Assembly: GCF_000770635.1 (NCBI RefSeq)
Contig: NZ_AVBF01000001.1
Coordinates: forward strand, 1-64,000
DNA from: Pontibacillus yanchengensis Y32
GTDB taxonomy: Bacteria > Bacillota > Bacilli > Bacillales > BH030062
Reading direction: 5' to 3'
Length of the DNA stretch: 64,000 nucleotides
Within the stretch, counting starts at the first letter, position 1; every line of letters starts with the position of its first letter. The notes under the pieces were generated by a model that saw only the letters and a list, made by a program, of their open reading frames with translations, did no database searches and had not been told where the DNA came from. The translations under genes were made by a program, and so were the position numbers. Of this stretch, positions 9,678 through 17,784 are shown in pieces.

Positions 9678-11048
9678 ATGGCAGGTAAACATTCATTGAC
9701 ATTTTACTTGGTCTTATTGCATATCATCATTATGCCGCTTGTACCGGCTAAGATTTATCTAGGACCGCTACCGATCTCAGCAGAGGTCATCTTAATTCCA
9801 GCCTTAACGATCGTAGCAATTGCAGAATACATGACAGGAAAGATACGCCTCAACAGCTTAGGGCTGAAAACATTCATGACCCTATTCGGAATCTTTTTCC
9901 TCATCCAGGTGATTTCCTTATCCCAGGCAGACTCGCTCTTACCAGGATTAAAGGAAATGGTACGGTATGTATCGTATGCGATTCTCTTTTACATCGTTAC
10001 GAAAATTAAGTTCACCGACCGCGAATACAAGACATTCGGCATTACATTCGTAAGTGTACTAGCTGTCGTTGGGCTCTGGGGCATTATCCAATATGCCTTT
10101 GACATCAATTTGAATAAAGCTGGTGTGTATGCCTTGGCAGAAGCATACGGCCGTGTTCAATCAACGATGGTCAACCCGAACTATTGGGCTGGATTTATTA
10201 ACTTCATTTTGCCAATCCTACTATTATTTGCAGTAGTCTTCTTCAAGGACCGTAAATGGCAATTGATTATGTTTGCAGTATTTGGCGTGTATGTCATCAA
10301 TCAAATCTTTACATACACAAGATCTGCCTGGTTGATTATGGCAATGGCGATTATCTTAACGTCGTTGCTCATTCCGAAACAATTTTATAAGAAGTTGTTC
10401 ACCATCCACTTAATTGGGGCGACACTGTTACTCGGTGTCATTGTCTACAATTTACCCGATGTTCAAGAAAGAACGACATCGGCTATAAGTATCGCCCAAT
10501 CCTTTATGCCATCCTTTGGAGGTAATGGTAATGGAGGTACTGCAGGTGATGGCGGCGATGGTGAAGTTGACGAAGATGAAAAGGAAGAGGACCCCATAAC
10601 AACAAAATCTATCGCATCCAGGACAACACTTTGGAAAACAGGACTTTACATGTATCAGGAGAACCCTACTCTTGGGGTAGGTATTGGTAACTATGATGTC
10701 CGCTACAAGGAATATGTAACCAAGTATCCCGAGCTTTACGTCGGCCACGATCAATACTCTGTACACAACTCGTACTTGAAAGTGGCTGCGGAGACAGGAA
10801 CAATTGGCGTATTAAGCTTTCTAGCCATCTACCTCTACTACTTCTTATTCTTAGGAAAACAATTCCTTTTCCGTAGAGAGGATCTAGCTAAGAAAATATT
10901 GCTCATAGGTTTATTCGTAGGTGCAGGAACGTTCATGGGGCAAAATCTAGCGAACAATCTCATTTTCATTCCGCAGATTAATGTGCTCTTCTGGCTCGTC
11001 TCTGGATTAATATTCAATTTTGTTCATTCCGCATATTCACCGGAGTAA
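9678..11048 (+). CDS. O-antigen ligase/polymerase-like membrane protein
   Basis: A 456-aa polytopic membrane protein of the WaaL/Wzy type, with about 10-12 hydrophobic segments and the family motif region VNPNYWAGFINF near residue 162, plus a large extracellular loop between residues 275 and 360. The loop contains an unusual Gly/Asp/Glu-rich stretch (about residues 280-312), which looks like a haloadaptive flexible insert. The conserved GVGIGNYDVRY and HDQYSVHNSYLKVAAE segments are of the ligase family. It closes the polymer operon before the S-layer region and may polymerise the chain or ligate it to the wall. Confidence 0.85.
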   Translation: MAGKHSLTFYLVLLHIIIMPLVPAKIYLGPLPISAEVILIPALTIVAIAEYMTGKIRLNSLGLKTFMTLFGIFFLIQVISLSQADSLLPGLKEMVRYVSYAILFYIVTKIKFTDREYKTFGITFVSVLAVVGLWGIIQYAFDINLNKAGVYALAEAYGRVQSTMVNPNYWAGFINFILPILLLFAVVFFKDRKWQLIMFAVFGVYVINQIFTYTRSAWLIMAMAIILTSLLIPKQFYKKLFTIHLIGATLLLGVIVYNLPDVQERTTSAISIAQSFMPSFGGNGNGGTAGDGGDGEVDEDEKEEDPITTKSIASRTTLWKTGLYMYQENPTLGVGIGNYDVRYKEYVTKYPELYVGHDQYSVHNSYLKVAAETGTIGVLSFLAIYLYYFLFLGKQFLFRREDLAKKILLIGLFVGAGTFMGQNLANNLIFIPQINVLFWLVSGLIFNFVHSAYSPE

Positions 11049-11450
11049 AGGTAACTGAGATGTAATAATGTAAAAAACTTGAAAGTATTTCTTGTTCAAC
11101 CATTTTATTCATGTTATGCTTGTAAGCGTTGATGTAAAAAAACTCTAAACATTCTATCAATCTAATATAATGACGAAATTTGTTATGGAATTGCAAAATT
11201 TTATCGAGTTTTGTAAAGATATAGACAAAATTTGTTTGAATTAGTTGAAAAAAGAACTAGATTTGATAGAATGAGATTGTGAGTTTTTCCAAGCCAACCA
11301 AATGGCTACTCTGTTGGAAATTGAAAGCAGAAAGCTCAAAAGTTGGTATGAATCATTGGAAGAAGGTTCAATGAATTGAGACTTTGTCTCTAGAACCTTA
11401 GATATATAAAATGTACTAAAGAAAGTACATATAAGGGAGGAAAAAGATTA
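11049..11450 (+). promoter_or_regulatory. Long structured leader of the S-layer operon
   Basis: No gene lies here. A promoter (TTGTTC at 11092-11097, 17-bp spacer, TATGCT at 11115-11120 with an upstream TG) would start a leader of about 320 nt. ATTCTATCAATCTA (11151-11164) pairs with TAGATTTGATAGAAT (11258-11272) apart from one extra base. Further on, AAGGTTC (11363-11369) pairs with GAACCTT (11393-11399) around an inner GAGAC-TTT-GTCTC hairpin, and ATGTACT (11411-11417) with AGTACAT (11424-11430) just before GGGAGG. Long stable leaders are known for S-layer transcripts. Confidence 0.6.
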
Positions 11451-12611
11451 ATGGCATTTCAACCAAAGTCTTATCGCAAATTTATGGTTGCATCTGCATC
11501 TGCAGCACTAGTAGGTAGCGCAGTAGCACCAGCGGTTGCTGGCGCAGCTGAAATGGAAACGGCAGCAGAAGCATTTACAGATGTAGACCAAGACACTACT
11601 CATTACGAACACTTAAACGCTCTTTACCAAGATGGTGTAATTCAAGGTTTCGAAGATGGTACTTTCAAACCGAACGATTACGTACCGCGTAGTGAAGCAG
11701 CAGAGATGATCTTCAACGCACTAAATCTTGAAGAGGTAGAAGATCTATCAAGTTTCACTTTCACAGACGTTAACGATCGTCTAAAAGGTGAAGTTCAAGC
11801 ACTAGTTAATGAAGAAGTTGTAGATGGTTACAGTGAAACTGATTTCGGTTATGCTGACCACCTAACTCGTGAGCAAATGGCGAAAATGCTAACTGAAGCT
11901 TTTGACGTCCCTCAACAAGACGTTCCAGATGCTGATTTCACTGACCTAATGGATACGAAGCTATACCCATTCATCAATGCAGTAGCAGAAGCAGACATTG
12001 CTGACGGTTACGAAGATGGATCATTCGGCGTAGGTGACAAAATCAAACGTGTTGACTTCGCTAAAATGCTTCACAATGCAATGAAGCAATGGGAAGGCGG
12101 AGACGAAGCTCCTATGCTTAGTGAAGTAGGACAAGTGAAAATGACTCTTCCGAATGTTTACGTTGCAGAAATTAAGCGTGATGCTCTTGAAGGCGCAACT
12201 GCTGAAACAGAGGTTACACTTGATGTGAACGGCGAAACAGTTGAACTTATGTATAATGAAGAGCGTGACTCTTTCCGTAATATTGATATCTCTGGATTCG
12301 AGCAAGAAGAATTAGAGAATGCTAAAGTTATGTACGAAATGGACGGCGACGGCAATGGTGACGACGTTACTAAGCTTGGTGCTGTTACTGAACTTGATGG
12401 TAAAGTAAAGATGACTCTACCAAATGTATATGTAGTAGAATTAAATCTTTCTGATCTTGAAGATGTTACTGCCGAAGATACAGTAGCACTATGGATCAAC
12501 GAAGAAGAAGTTATGCTTGAGTACGATGAAGAGCGTGATGCATTCCGTAACATCGAAGTTTCTGGATATACTCAATCAGAACTTGAAAACGCATCTGTTG
12601 TAGTTAAGTAA
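11451..12611 (+). CDS. Secreted SLH-domain protein with duplicated FRNI-type domain
   Basis: A 386-aa secreted protein. A signal peptide (residues 1-32, ending AVAGA) is followed by three SLH domains (about 41-91, 103-150 and 162-210), which bind pyruvylated secondary cell wall polymer. Then come two copies of a domain of about 70 residues (226-295 and 317-386), each starting KMTLPNVYV and containing ERD-x-FRNI and a closing ELENA. The protein is acidic and has no cysteine. It is first in an operon with two further exported proteins and follows a long leader with a strong GGGAGG site. It is probably the anchor of a multi-part surface layer. The function of the repeated domain is unknown to me. 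Confidence 0.92.
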   Translation: MAFQPKSYRKFMVASASAALVGSAVAPAVAGAAEMETAAEAFTDVDQDTTHYEHLNALYQDGVIQGFEDGTFKPNDYVPRSEAAEMIFNALNLEEVEDLSSFTFTDVNDRLKGEVQALVNEEVVDGYSETDFGYADHLTREQMAKMLTEAFDVPQQDVPDADFTDLMDTKLYPFINAVAEADIADGYEDGSFGVGDKIKRVDFAKMLHNAMKQWEGGDEAPMLSEVGQVKMTLPNVYVAEIKRDALEGATAETEVTLDVNGETVELMYNEERDSFRNIDISGFEQEELENAKVMYEMDGDGNGDDVTKLGAVTELDGKVKMTLPNVYVVELNLSDLEDVTAEDTVALWINEEEVMLEYDEERDAFRNIEVSGYTQSELENASVVVK

Positions 12612-12627
12612 TAAAAGGGTGAATTCA

Positions 12628-13083
12628 ATGAAGCATCTAACAAAATGGGTTGCAGCATCAGCAGCTTTCACATCGGCTCTAGTTTTCATTCCAACAGCAA
12701 ACTCTACAGTTGATGCAGCAGAAGCAAGTGTATCAGATCTTACCTATTCTTATGATGGGCAAGACTTCACGGTATCTTATGAATCATTCACTAACGCATT
12801 ACTAGATGCGGAAGGTGATATGTACGATTTCATCGTAGAAAAACAACCGGAAATTAAAGCGGTTGGTCTTAAAAATGGTAATTATGTAGATTACGAAGCA
12901 TTTGCTAACTCTGTTTTTGACAGCAGTGAAAATCCATTGGAGATTTTAGCAAATCTTTCACAAGATCCATCAAAAACATTTGAGGATAGTGAAGTAACTA
13001 CATGGGTGGAAGTAACAGATTTTAATAATGGGGAGCCGGTCTTTAGCGACGCGGTTGTACCTGAAGTTATTTCTATAGATTAA
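12628..13083 (+). CDS. Small secreted protein, paralogue of the S-layer N-terminal domain
   Basis: A 151-aa exported acidic protein with a signal peptide ending near VDAAEA. The ATG at 12628 is chosen over a GTG at 12619 because AAAAGGGTGA lies 5 nt before it. The mature part resembles the first 110 mature residues of the next gene: both have a NALLD-x-EGD segment, then V-[DE]-YEA-x-AN, then an EILA region. It therefore looks like a free-standing copy of that domain. It lies 16 nt after the SLH gene and 48 nt before the large gene, hence one operon. No enzymatic motif is seen; a structural or capping role at the surface is a guess. Confidence 0.82.
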   Translation: MKHLTKWVAASAAFTSALVFIPTANSTVDAAEASVSDLTYSYDGQDFTVSYESFTNALLDAEGDMYDFIVEKQPEIKAVGLKNGNYVDYEAFANSVFDSSENPLEILANLSQDPSKTFEDSEVTTWVEVTDFNNGEPVFSDAVVPEVISID

Positions 13084-13131
13084 GCTAAGCTTAACTAAAT
13101 TTCTTTTAATTATAGGGGAGGAACTTTAACA

Positions 13132-16100
13132 ATGAAAAAAAGTCCAATCAAAGTGATGACATCTGCGGCATTAGCATCTGCACTTGCAGTACCAGCAGCA
13201 GTATCAACTGTACCAGCAGTAGCAGACGCAGCTGACACAGAAATCATGTCCGTAGCAATCGAAAGCAATGGCGAAGTTACAGTTGTACCATATACAGATT
13301 TCGTAAACGCACTTCTTGACGGAGAAGGCGACGTTTGGGACATGTACCAAGATGGTTCCATCGCATCTGTAAGTGTTGAAGAAGGTCAGTTTGTTGAGTA
13401 CGAAGCACTAGCAAATGCTGTTCTTGAAGCTGAAGAAGGTACAACAACTACTGAAATTCTTGCAGAGCTAAATACTCAAGAAGACGCACTAGTTGACGAA
13501 GACACTGTAGCTGACTATAAAAACTTAGGCGAAACACTAACTGTTGACTCGGTAAGTGCGATTAACAATACTACTGTAGAAGTGAAATTCGAAGACGCAG
13601 TAAGCGATGTGGACTCTATTGACTTTGAAATTGAAGATCTTGATATTGAAAATGCAGCTGTAAAACAGACTGATGATCATACTGTTGTATTGACTACTTC
13701 AGCTCAAGAAGGTGGAGAAAAATACACCATTTCTGGTAATGGAGAAACTCTTGTATCATTTACTGGTGTTTCCGCTGTAGTACCAGAAGACATTAGCATC
13801 CAAACTAATTCAGTACAGGGTATTGTTGGTAAAGAAGTAACAGTACGCGCTGATATTGATGAAGAAGTTGCTGGCGTACCAGTTACATTTAACATCAATG
13901 CTTCTGGCGAATTTAACAAAGACCAAGTGGTAGAAGTTTACACTAACGAAAACGGTGTTGCTGAATACTCTTACACTCAATATTCTGGTGGCGAAGACAA
14001 AGTAGTAGCATACGCTACAGGTAACCCAGATGTACGTGCTACAAATGGTATGGTTTACTGGGGTGTTGAAGATCGTCTATCTCTTGAAGAAGTAGATAAT
14101 GATGATACTCTAAGTAATGGCGAGAAGAAAGTATATAAAGTTACAGCTCGTGATGTAGATGGCGATCCACAAAGCGGATATGTAAACATTGCATATAAAG
14201 AAAACTTAGACGTTGCTCCTGAAGATGCTATTCGTGACGTAGAAGTTACAGACGCTTATGGTGATGACTATCCTTACCAACTTTCTACTGGTGGCGTAAG
14301 AACTGTACAAGTAAAACTTGGTTCTGATGGAGAAGCTACATTCACTTTAGAAGGTGAAAACAGCACTGTAACACCAATCGCATTCATTGATGATAACTTC
14401 ATGGATGAAGATGACAATGATTATGAAGGAAACGGAAAATTAGATTCTACAGAGCTACAGGCTGAAGGTCCTTCTGTATCATATGACCTAATCCACGAAG
14501 CAGAAATTGATGTAGATTCTGAAGGTTCTAAGAACGCCGCTTATATGAGCAGCCGTGGCGATGGTGGCCGTGATTACACTGCAACAGTACGTGATGAAGA
14601 TGGTGACCTTGTACCTGAAGGAACAGAAGTTAATGTAGTAGTTGACTTTGGTGTAGAAGAAAGCACTGACGATGTTTACTTTAATGGTCAAAAAGTAAGC
14701 AGTAGTTCAGAAGTCTTCACTCTAGAAGCAGATGAAGATGGAGAGGTTTCTTTCACACTTACTGGTGATAAAGATGCTTATGCTACTCCAACTGTATTCG
14801 TTGACAATGGTGACGATAATGGAGACCTAGACGATGCTGACCTTCAAGAAGATGGAGAAATCGTGTACTTCACTGAAGCAAGCGTTGAAGATGCTACATT
14901 AGCTGTTGAAGATAGTGATGGAGATAGCGTTGATACTCTTGCTGCTGGTGAAAAAGCTTACTTCAAATATCAAGCTGTAGACCAAAATGGTAAAGATTAC
15001 GATGAAGATTACGAAGCTACATTTGAAGTAGACGCTGGTGCTAACAAAGTACGCGTTTATAACGCTGGAAACGGTGATTTCCTAGGAACTGTAGATGCAT
15101 TTGATGATAAATCATTTGATGTAGAAAGTGATTCTGATGGTCTTGCTCAAATCTATGTAGAATCCGATGCACCTACTGATGTAGATGTAGAAGTTTCTGC
15201 TTCTGATAGCACATTGCCAAACCTTGACGGTTCTGTTGAATTTGCTGCAAGCGAAGGTCTTGTTTCTGGTGAAACTTACGAAGCAGAAGTAGTAGACTTT
15301 AATGAAGTTTCCGATGCAATTACATTGCGCATCAACGGCGAAAACTATGATTTAGATTACTCAGGCGATGATTTATTCATCGACAATAATCCTAAATCTG
15401 AAAATGAATTTGAGAATCAATTAGACAAGTACGATCGTGTCTATTATATCAAAGGTGATACTGAATCATTTGACCTTGACCTAGCTTCTGAAGACGGACC
15501 AGAAGGAAATACTGAAAATGATCAGTACTTTGAGCCAGAAGAAACTCCTGAACCTACTGAAGGTGACTTCGAATCTGTAACTGCTACAGATGAGTCTGGT
15601 GATGGTGTAGCTGATCAACTAGAAATTAAATTTAATGGTGATATCGAAGATAGCTCTGTATCTATTGCGGATTTTGAAGTAGAAAACGCTACTGTAGATT
15701 CTTACACAACTGGCGATTCTGATGATGATACAGTGACTTTATCAATTACACCAGACGAAGGATATGAGACTGCACCATTAGGTACATTAACTCTTGCTGA
15801 TGGTGAAACAATCTCTTTCCAAGAAGATGAAGATACTACTCAAATCGATTCTTCAGATTCAGCTGAAATTATTGACCAAGTTGGACCAATGTTAACTGAG
15901 GCAACTCTTGGTGATCAAACTTATGCTTCTGCAAGTATCACTAAGTTAGGTCAAACTATTAACGTTGATGTTGTAGATGAAAACCTTGAAGGCGCTCTTG
16001 GAAACGAAACTACAATTAATGTTGTTAATGATTCAGATGATGATTCTAATGACTTAGATGTATCTTATGATGCTGCTAACCAAACTATTAATGTTACATT

Positions 16101-16500
16101 AGCTGAAAATGGTGATGGTTCACTTAATAATGACCAGAATACTTTAGTAGCAATCGCAAATGAAATTGATGCTCTTAATCAATTCAATGCTACCCTTGAT
16201 GGTTCAGGTTCAGCATTCCTTAGTGAAGAAGAAACATATGAGTTCTCTGGGGGAAGTGACGATGTAATTCTTACTTTCTCAGAAGCTTTAGATGATGCAA
16301 CTGTTGGATTTGATGATTTTGAAATTACTACAGTTACTAACGAAGATGGTACTGCTACAGTAGCTAACGACCAAGTAACTCTTAACGTAACAACAGCAGA
16401 TTCTGCTGTAGAAGGTGAAGATGTTAGTGTAACTGATGGTAATGTAGAAGATCAAAGTTCCAACAGCAACACTGACACTACAGCATATACAATCAACTAA
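13132..16500 (+). CDS. Large S-layer-like secreted protein (expressed cassette)
   Basis: A 1122-aa very acidic, cysteine-free exported protein with signal peptide (residues 1-34, ending VADAAD) and a GGGGAGGA ribosome site. Residues 35-135 form a domain also found in the upstream 151-aa protein. From residue 142 (SAIN) onward come many Ig-like beta repeats with Asp-rich DxDGD-type loops that may bind Ca2+, as in S-layer and surface proteins. There is no SLH domain in the chain, so anchoring must use another route, perhaps the co-transcribed SLH protein. The codons for residues 141-145 carry a 14-bp sequence repeated in inverted orientation in the silent frame at 17785-19917. A strong terminator follows. 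Confidence 0.88.
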   Translation: MKKSPIKVMTSAALASALAVPAAVSTVPAVADAADTEIMSVAIESNGEVTVVPYTDFVNALLDGEGDVWDMYQDGSIASVSVEEGQFVEYEALANAVLEAEEGTTTTEILAELNTQEDALVDEDTVADYKNLGETLTVDSVSAINNTTVEVKFEDAVSDVDSIDFEIEDLDIENAAVKQTDDHTVVLTTSAQEGGEKYTISGNGETLVSFTGVSAVVPEDISIQTNSVQGIVGKEVTVRADIDEEVAGVPVTFNINASGEFNKDQVVEVYTNENGVAEYSYTQYSGGEDKVVAYATGNPDVRATNGMVYWGVEDRLSLEEVDNDDTLSNGEKKVYKVTARDVDGDPQSGYVNIAYKENLDVAPEDAIRDVEVTDAYGDDYPYQLSTGGVRTVQVKLGSDGEATFTLEGENSTVTPIAFIDDNFMDEDDNDYEGNGKLDSTELQAEGPSVSYDLIHEAEIDVDSEGSKNAAYMSSRGDGGRDYTATVRDEDGDLVPEGTEVNVVVDFGVEESTDDVYFNGQKVSSSSEVFTLEADEDGEVSFTLTGDKDAYATPTVFVDNGDDNGDLDDADLQEDGEIVYFTEASVEDATLAVEDSDGDSVDTLAAGEKAYFKYQAVDQNGKDYDEDYEATFEVDAGANKVRVYNAGNGDFLGTVDAFDDKSFDVESDSDGLAQIYVESDAPTDVDVEVSASDSTLPNLDGSVEFAASEGLVSGETYEAEVVDFNEVSDAITLRINGENYDLDYSGDDLFIDNNPKSENEFENQLDKYDRVYYIKGDTESFDLDLASEDGPEGNTENDQYFEPEETPEPTEGDFESVTATDESGDGVADQLEIKFNGDIEDSSVSIADFEVENATVDSYTTGDSDDDTVTLSITPDEGYETAPLGTLTLADGETISFQEDEDTTQIDSSDSAEIIDQVGPMLTEATLGDQTYASASITKLGQTINVDVVDENLEGALGNETTINVVNDSDDDSNDLDVSYDAANQTINVTLAENGDGSLNNDQNTLVAIANEIDALNQFNATLDGSGSAFLSEEETYEFSGGSDDVILTFSEALDDATVGFDDFEITTVTNEDGTATVANDQVTLNVTTADSAVEGEDVSVTDGNVEDQSSNSNTDTTAYTIN
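13553..13566 (+). repeat. Left copy of 14-bp inverted repeat (possible recombination core)
   Basis: TAAGTGCGATTAAC occurs here and, inverted, at 19891-19904. It has the form TAA-N6-TTA, which is the centre architecture of Xer/dif-type sites. It sits exactly at the border between the constant N-terminal domain and the Ig-like part of the S-layer protein. Confidence 0.6.
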
Positions 16501-16532
16501 TTTATTCATTCAGTCTGAATAATCATATTAGA

Positions 16533-16560
16533 TGGTTCCGGTTATTCCGGAACCATTTTT
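16533..16560 (+). terminator. Terminator of the S-layer operon
   Basis: Perfect 9-bp stem TGGTTCCGG/CCGGAACCA with a 5-nt loop followed by a T-run, 32 nt after the S-layer stop. It ends the 11451-16500 operon. Confidence 0.9.
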
Positions 16561-16615
16561 ATTTATTAGATTAACCGGAAGTGTACTATTTAATAATTAA
16601 GGGAGTGTATTTAAA

Positions 16616-17497
16616 ATGGAGATAGCTTCCATAAAATCTAATTACATTAAAAATCAAGTGTCTATAAAGTCCACAAATGAATCAAATTGGAAGTCAACCT
16701 TAGATGACACTATGCGTGCTGTAAATCCACTTCACGACTTAAATATGAAACACAATAACTTAATCTCATCAGCTGTGGGTAGTAATGATTGGTCTAAATA
16801 CAATGAGTTTAAGGCAAAACAAAATCCTGCCTGGTATGATTTGCAAAATGGAAGTTTCACTGAAAATAAAACCTATTGGGGTAACATGTTTGAAGAGAGA
16901 ATGGAAGCCTTAAAAGAAGCTAGGCATGAGGATAATCAAAAAGAGATACATATATGGTCCAAGCGAGTTAATGAAGCTGTCGAGGGTTTTAAAAAGGCTC
17001 CTGGGGTTACTCCTTATGTGGTAGGTTTGAATAGCTTAGAAAGCTTCGCAAAAGAATATGAGGTCGACCAAGCTAGTGAGGGGTGGTTTGATAGTAAGTG
17101 GAACAATCCCAAGGTATTAAATGAAGGACAGTTCGAGGATAATGAATGGTACAAGAATGCCTATATGAAGGAAAACCCTGAACTGGCACGTAAGGCTATT
17201 GCTGCTGCTAAAGCATATAGAGAGCCAGAGATTGCCAAGGTGGCCTCTATAATGGAAGAGGATATGAATACATTTTTTGCTCAACAGTCCAATTCAGTAA
17301 GTAAAGTAGTATCTCAAGATAAAGAGGAAAATAATGTTTCCATAATAAATACAGAATCAAAGGAATATGTGAATCAATTGAGTAAGAACCACATTGATAA
17401 TATTCAGTATCCAGCACAAATGTCTTTTCTAAAAGATTATACATCATACAGCCATGTAGGCAATGAGTTAGTAGAAAAACTCTATTGGAAAGCATAA
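16616..17497 (+). CDS. Uncharacterised soluble protein inside the putative invertible segment
   Basis: A 293-aa protein that I do not recognise. It has no signal peptide, membrane segment or cysteine, is rich in Trp, Asn, Lys and Glu, and looks mostly helical (for example residues 90-115 and 185-215). Its composition is not strongly acidic, unlike the flanking S-layer frames. The ATG at 16616 has an AAGGGAGTG ribosome site 9 nt ahead. It is flanked by the terminator of the S-layer gene and faces the convergent silent cassette, so it lies inside the proposed inversion. A role linked to the surface layer or to a secreted flagellar-type substrate cannot be decided from the sequence. Confidence 0.7.
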   Translation: MEIASIKSNYIKNQVSIKSTNESNWKSTLDDTMRAVNPLHDLNMKHNNLISSAVGSNDWSKYNEFKAKQNPAWYDLQNGSFTENKTYWGNMFEERMEALKEARHEDNQKEIHIWSKRVNEAVEGFKKAPGVTPYVVGLNSLESFAKEYEVDQASEGWFDSKWNNPKVLNEGQFEDNEWYKNAYMKENPELARKAIAAAKAYREPEIAKVASIMEEDMNTFFAQQSNSVSKVVSQDKEENNVSIINTESKEYVNQLSKNHIDNIQYPAQMSFLKDYTSYSHVGNELVEKLYWKA

Positions 17498-17695
17498 ATA
17501 CCGTTTATCTTTAAATTTTTAACTAAACTTTTCCCAATATACAAAATAAAGAGTGGTACAGATCCTGTAACATTTTTATTGTTCTGATTCTGATAGTTTT
17601 ATAGTCACCTTTTAAGTAGCCCCAGCTCAGAACATCACTAAGTAAGACTTCTCCTGAATTTAGGGTTTCAACTCAAGGATTGGATATAACAGCTT

Positions 17696-17727
17696 AAAAA
17701 AGACTCCAAGATATGAATATCTTGGAG
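17696..17727 (-). terminator. Terminator of the silent S-layer cassette
   Basis: Perfect 10-bp stem CTCCAAGATA/TATCTTGGAG with loop TGAA; on the minus strand it is followed by TC and six T. It lies about 60 nt beyond the stop of the leftward cassette. So the silent frame carries its own transcription end even though it lacks a start. Confidence 0.8.
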
Positions 17728-17784
17728 CCCCTCATTACTTATTTTATCCAGTCTATTGAATTAGAATAAAGCTTAGTTTATTTA

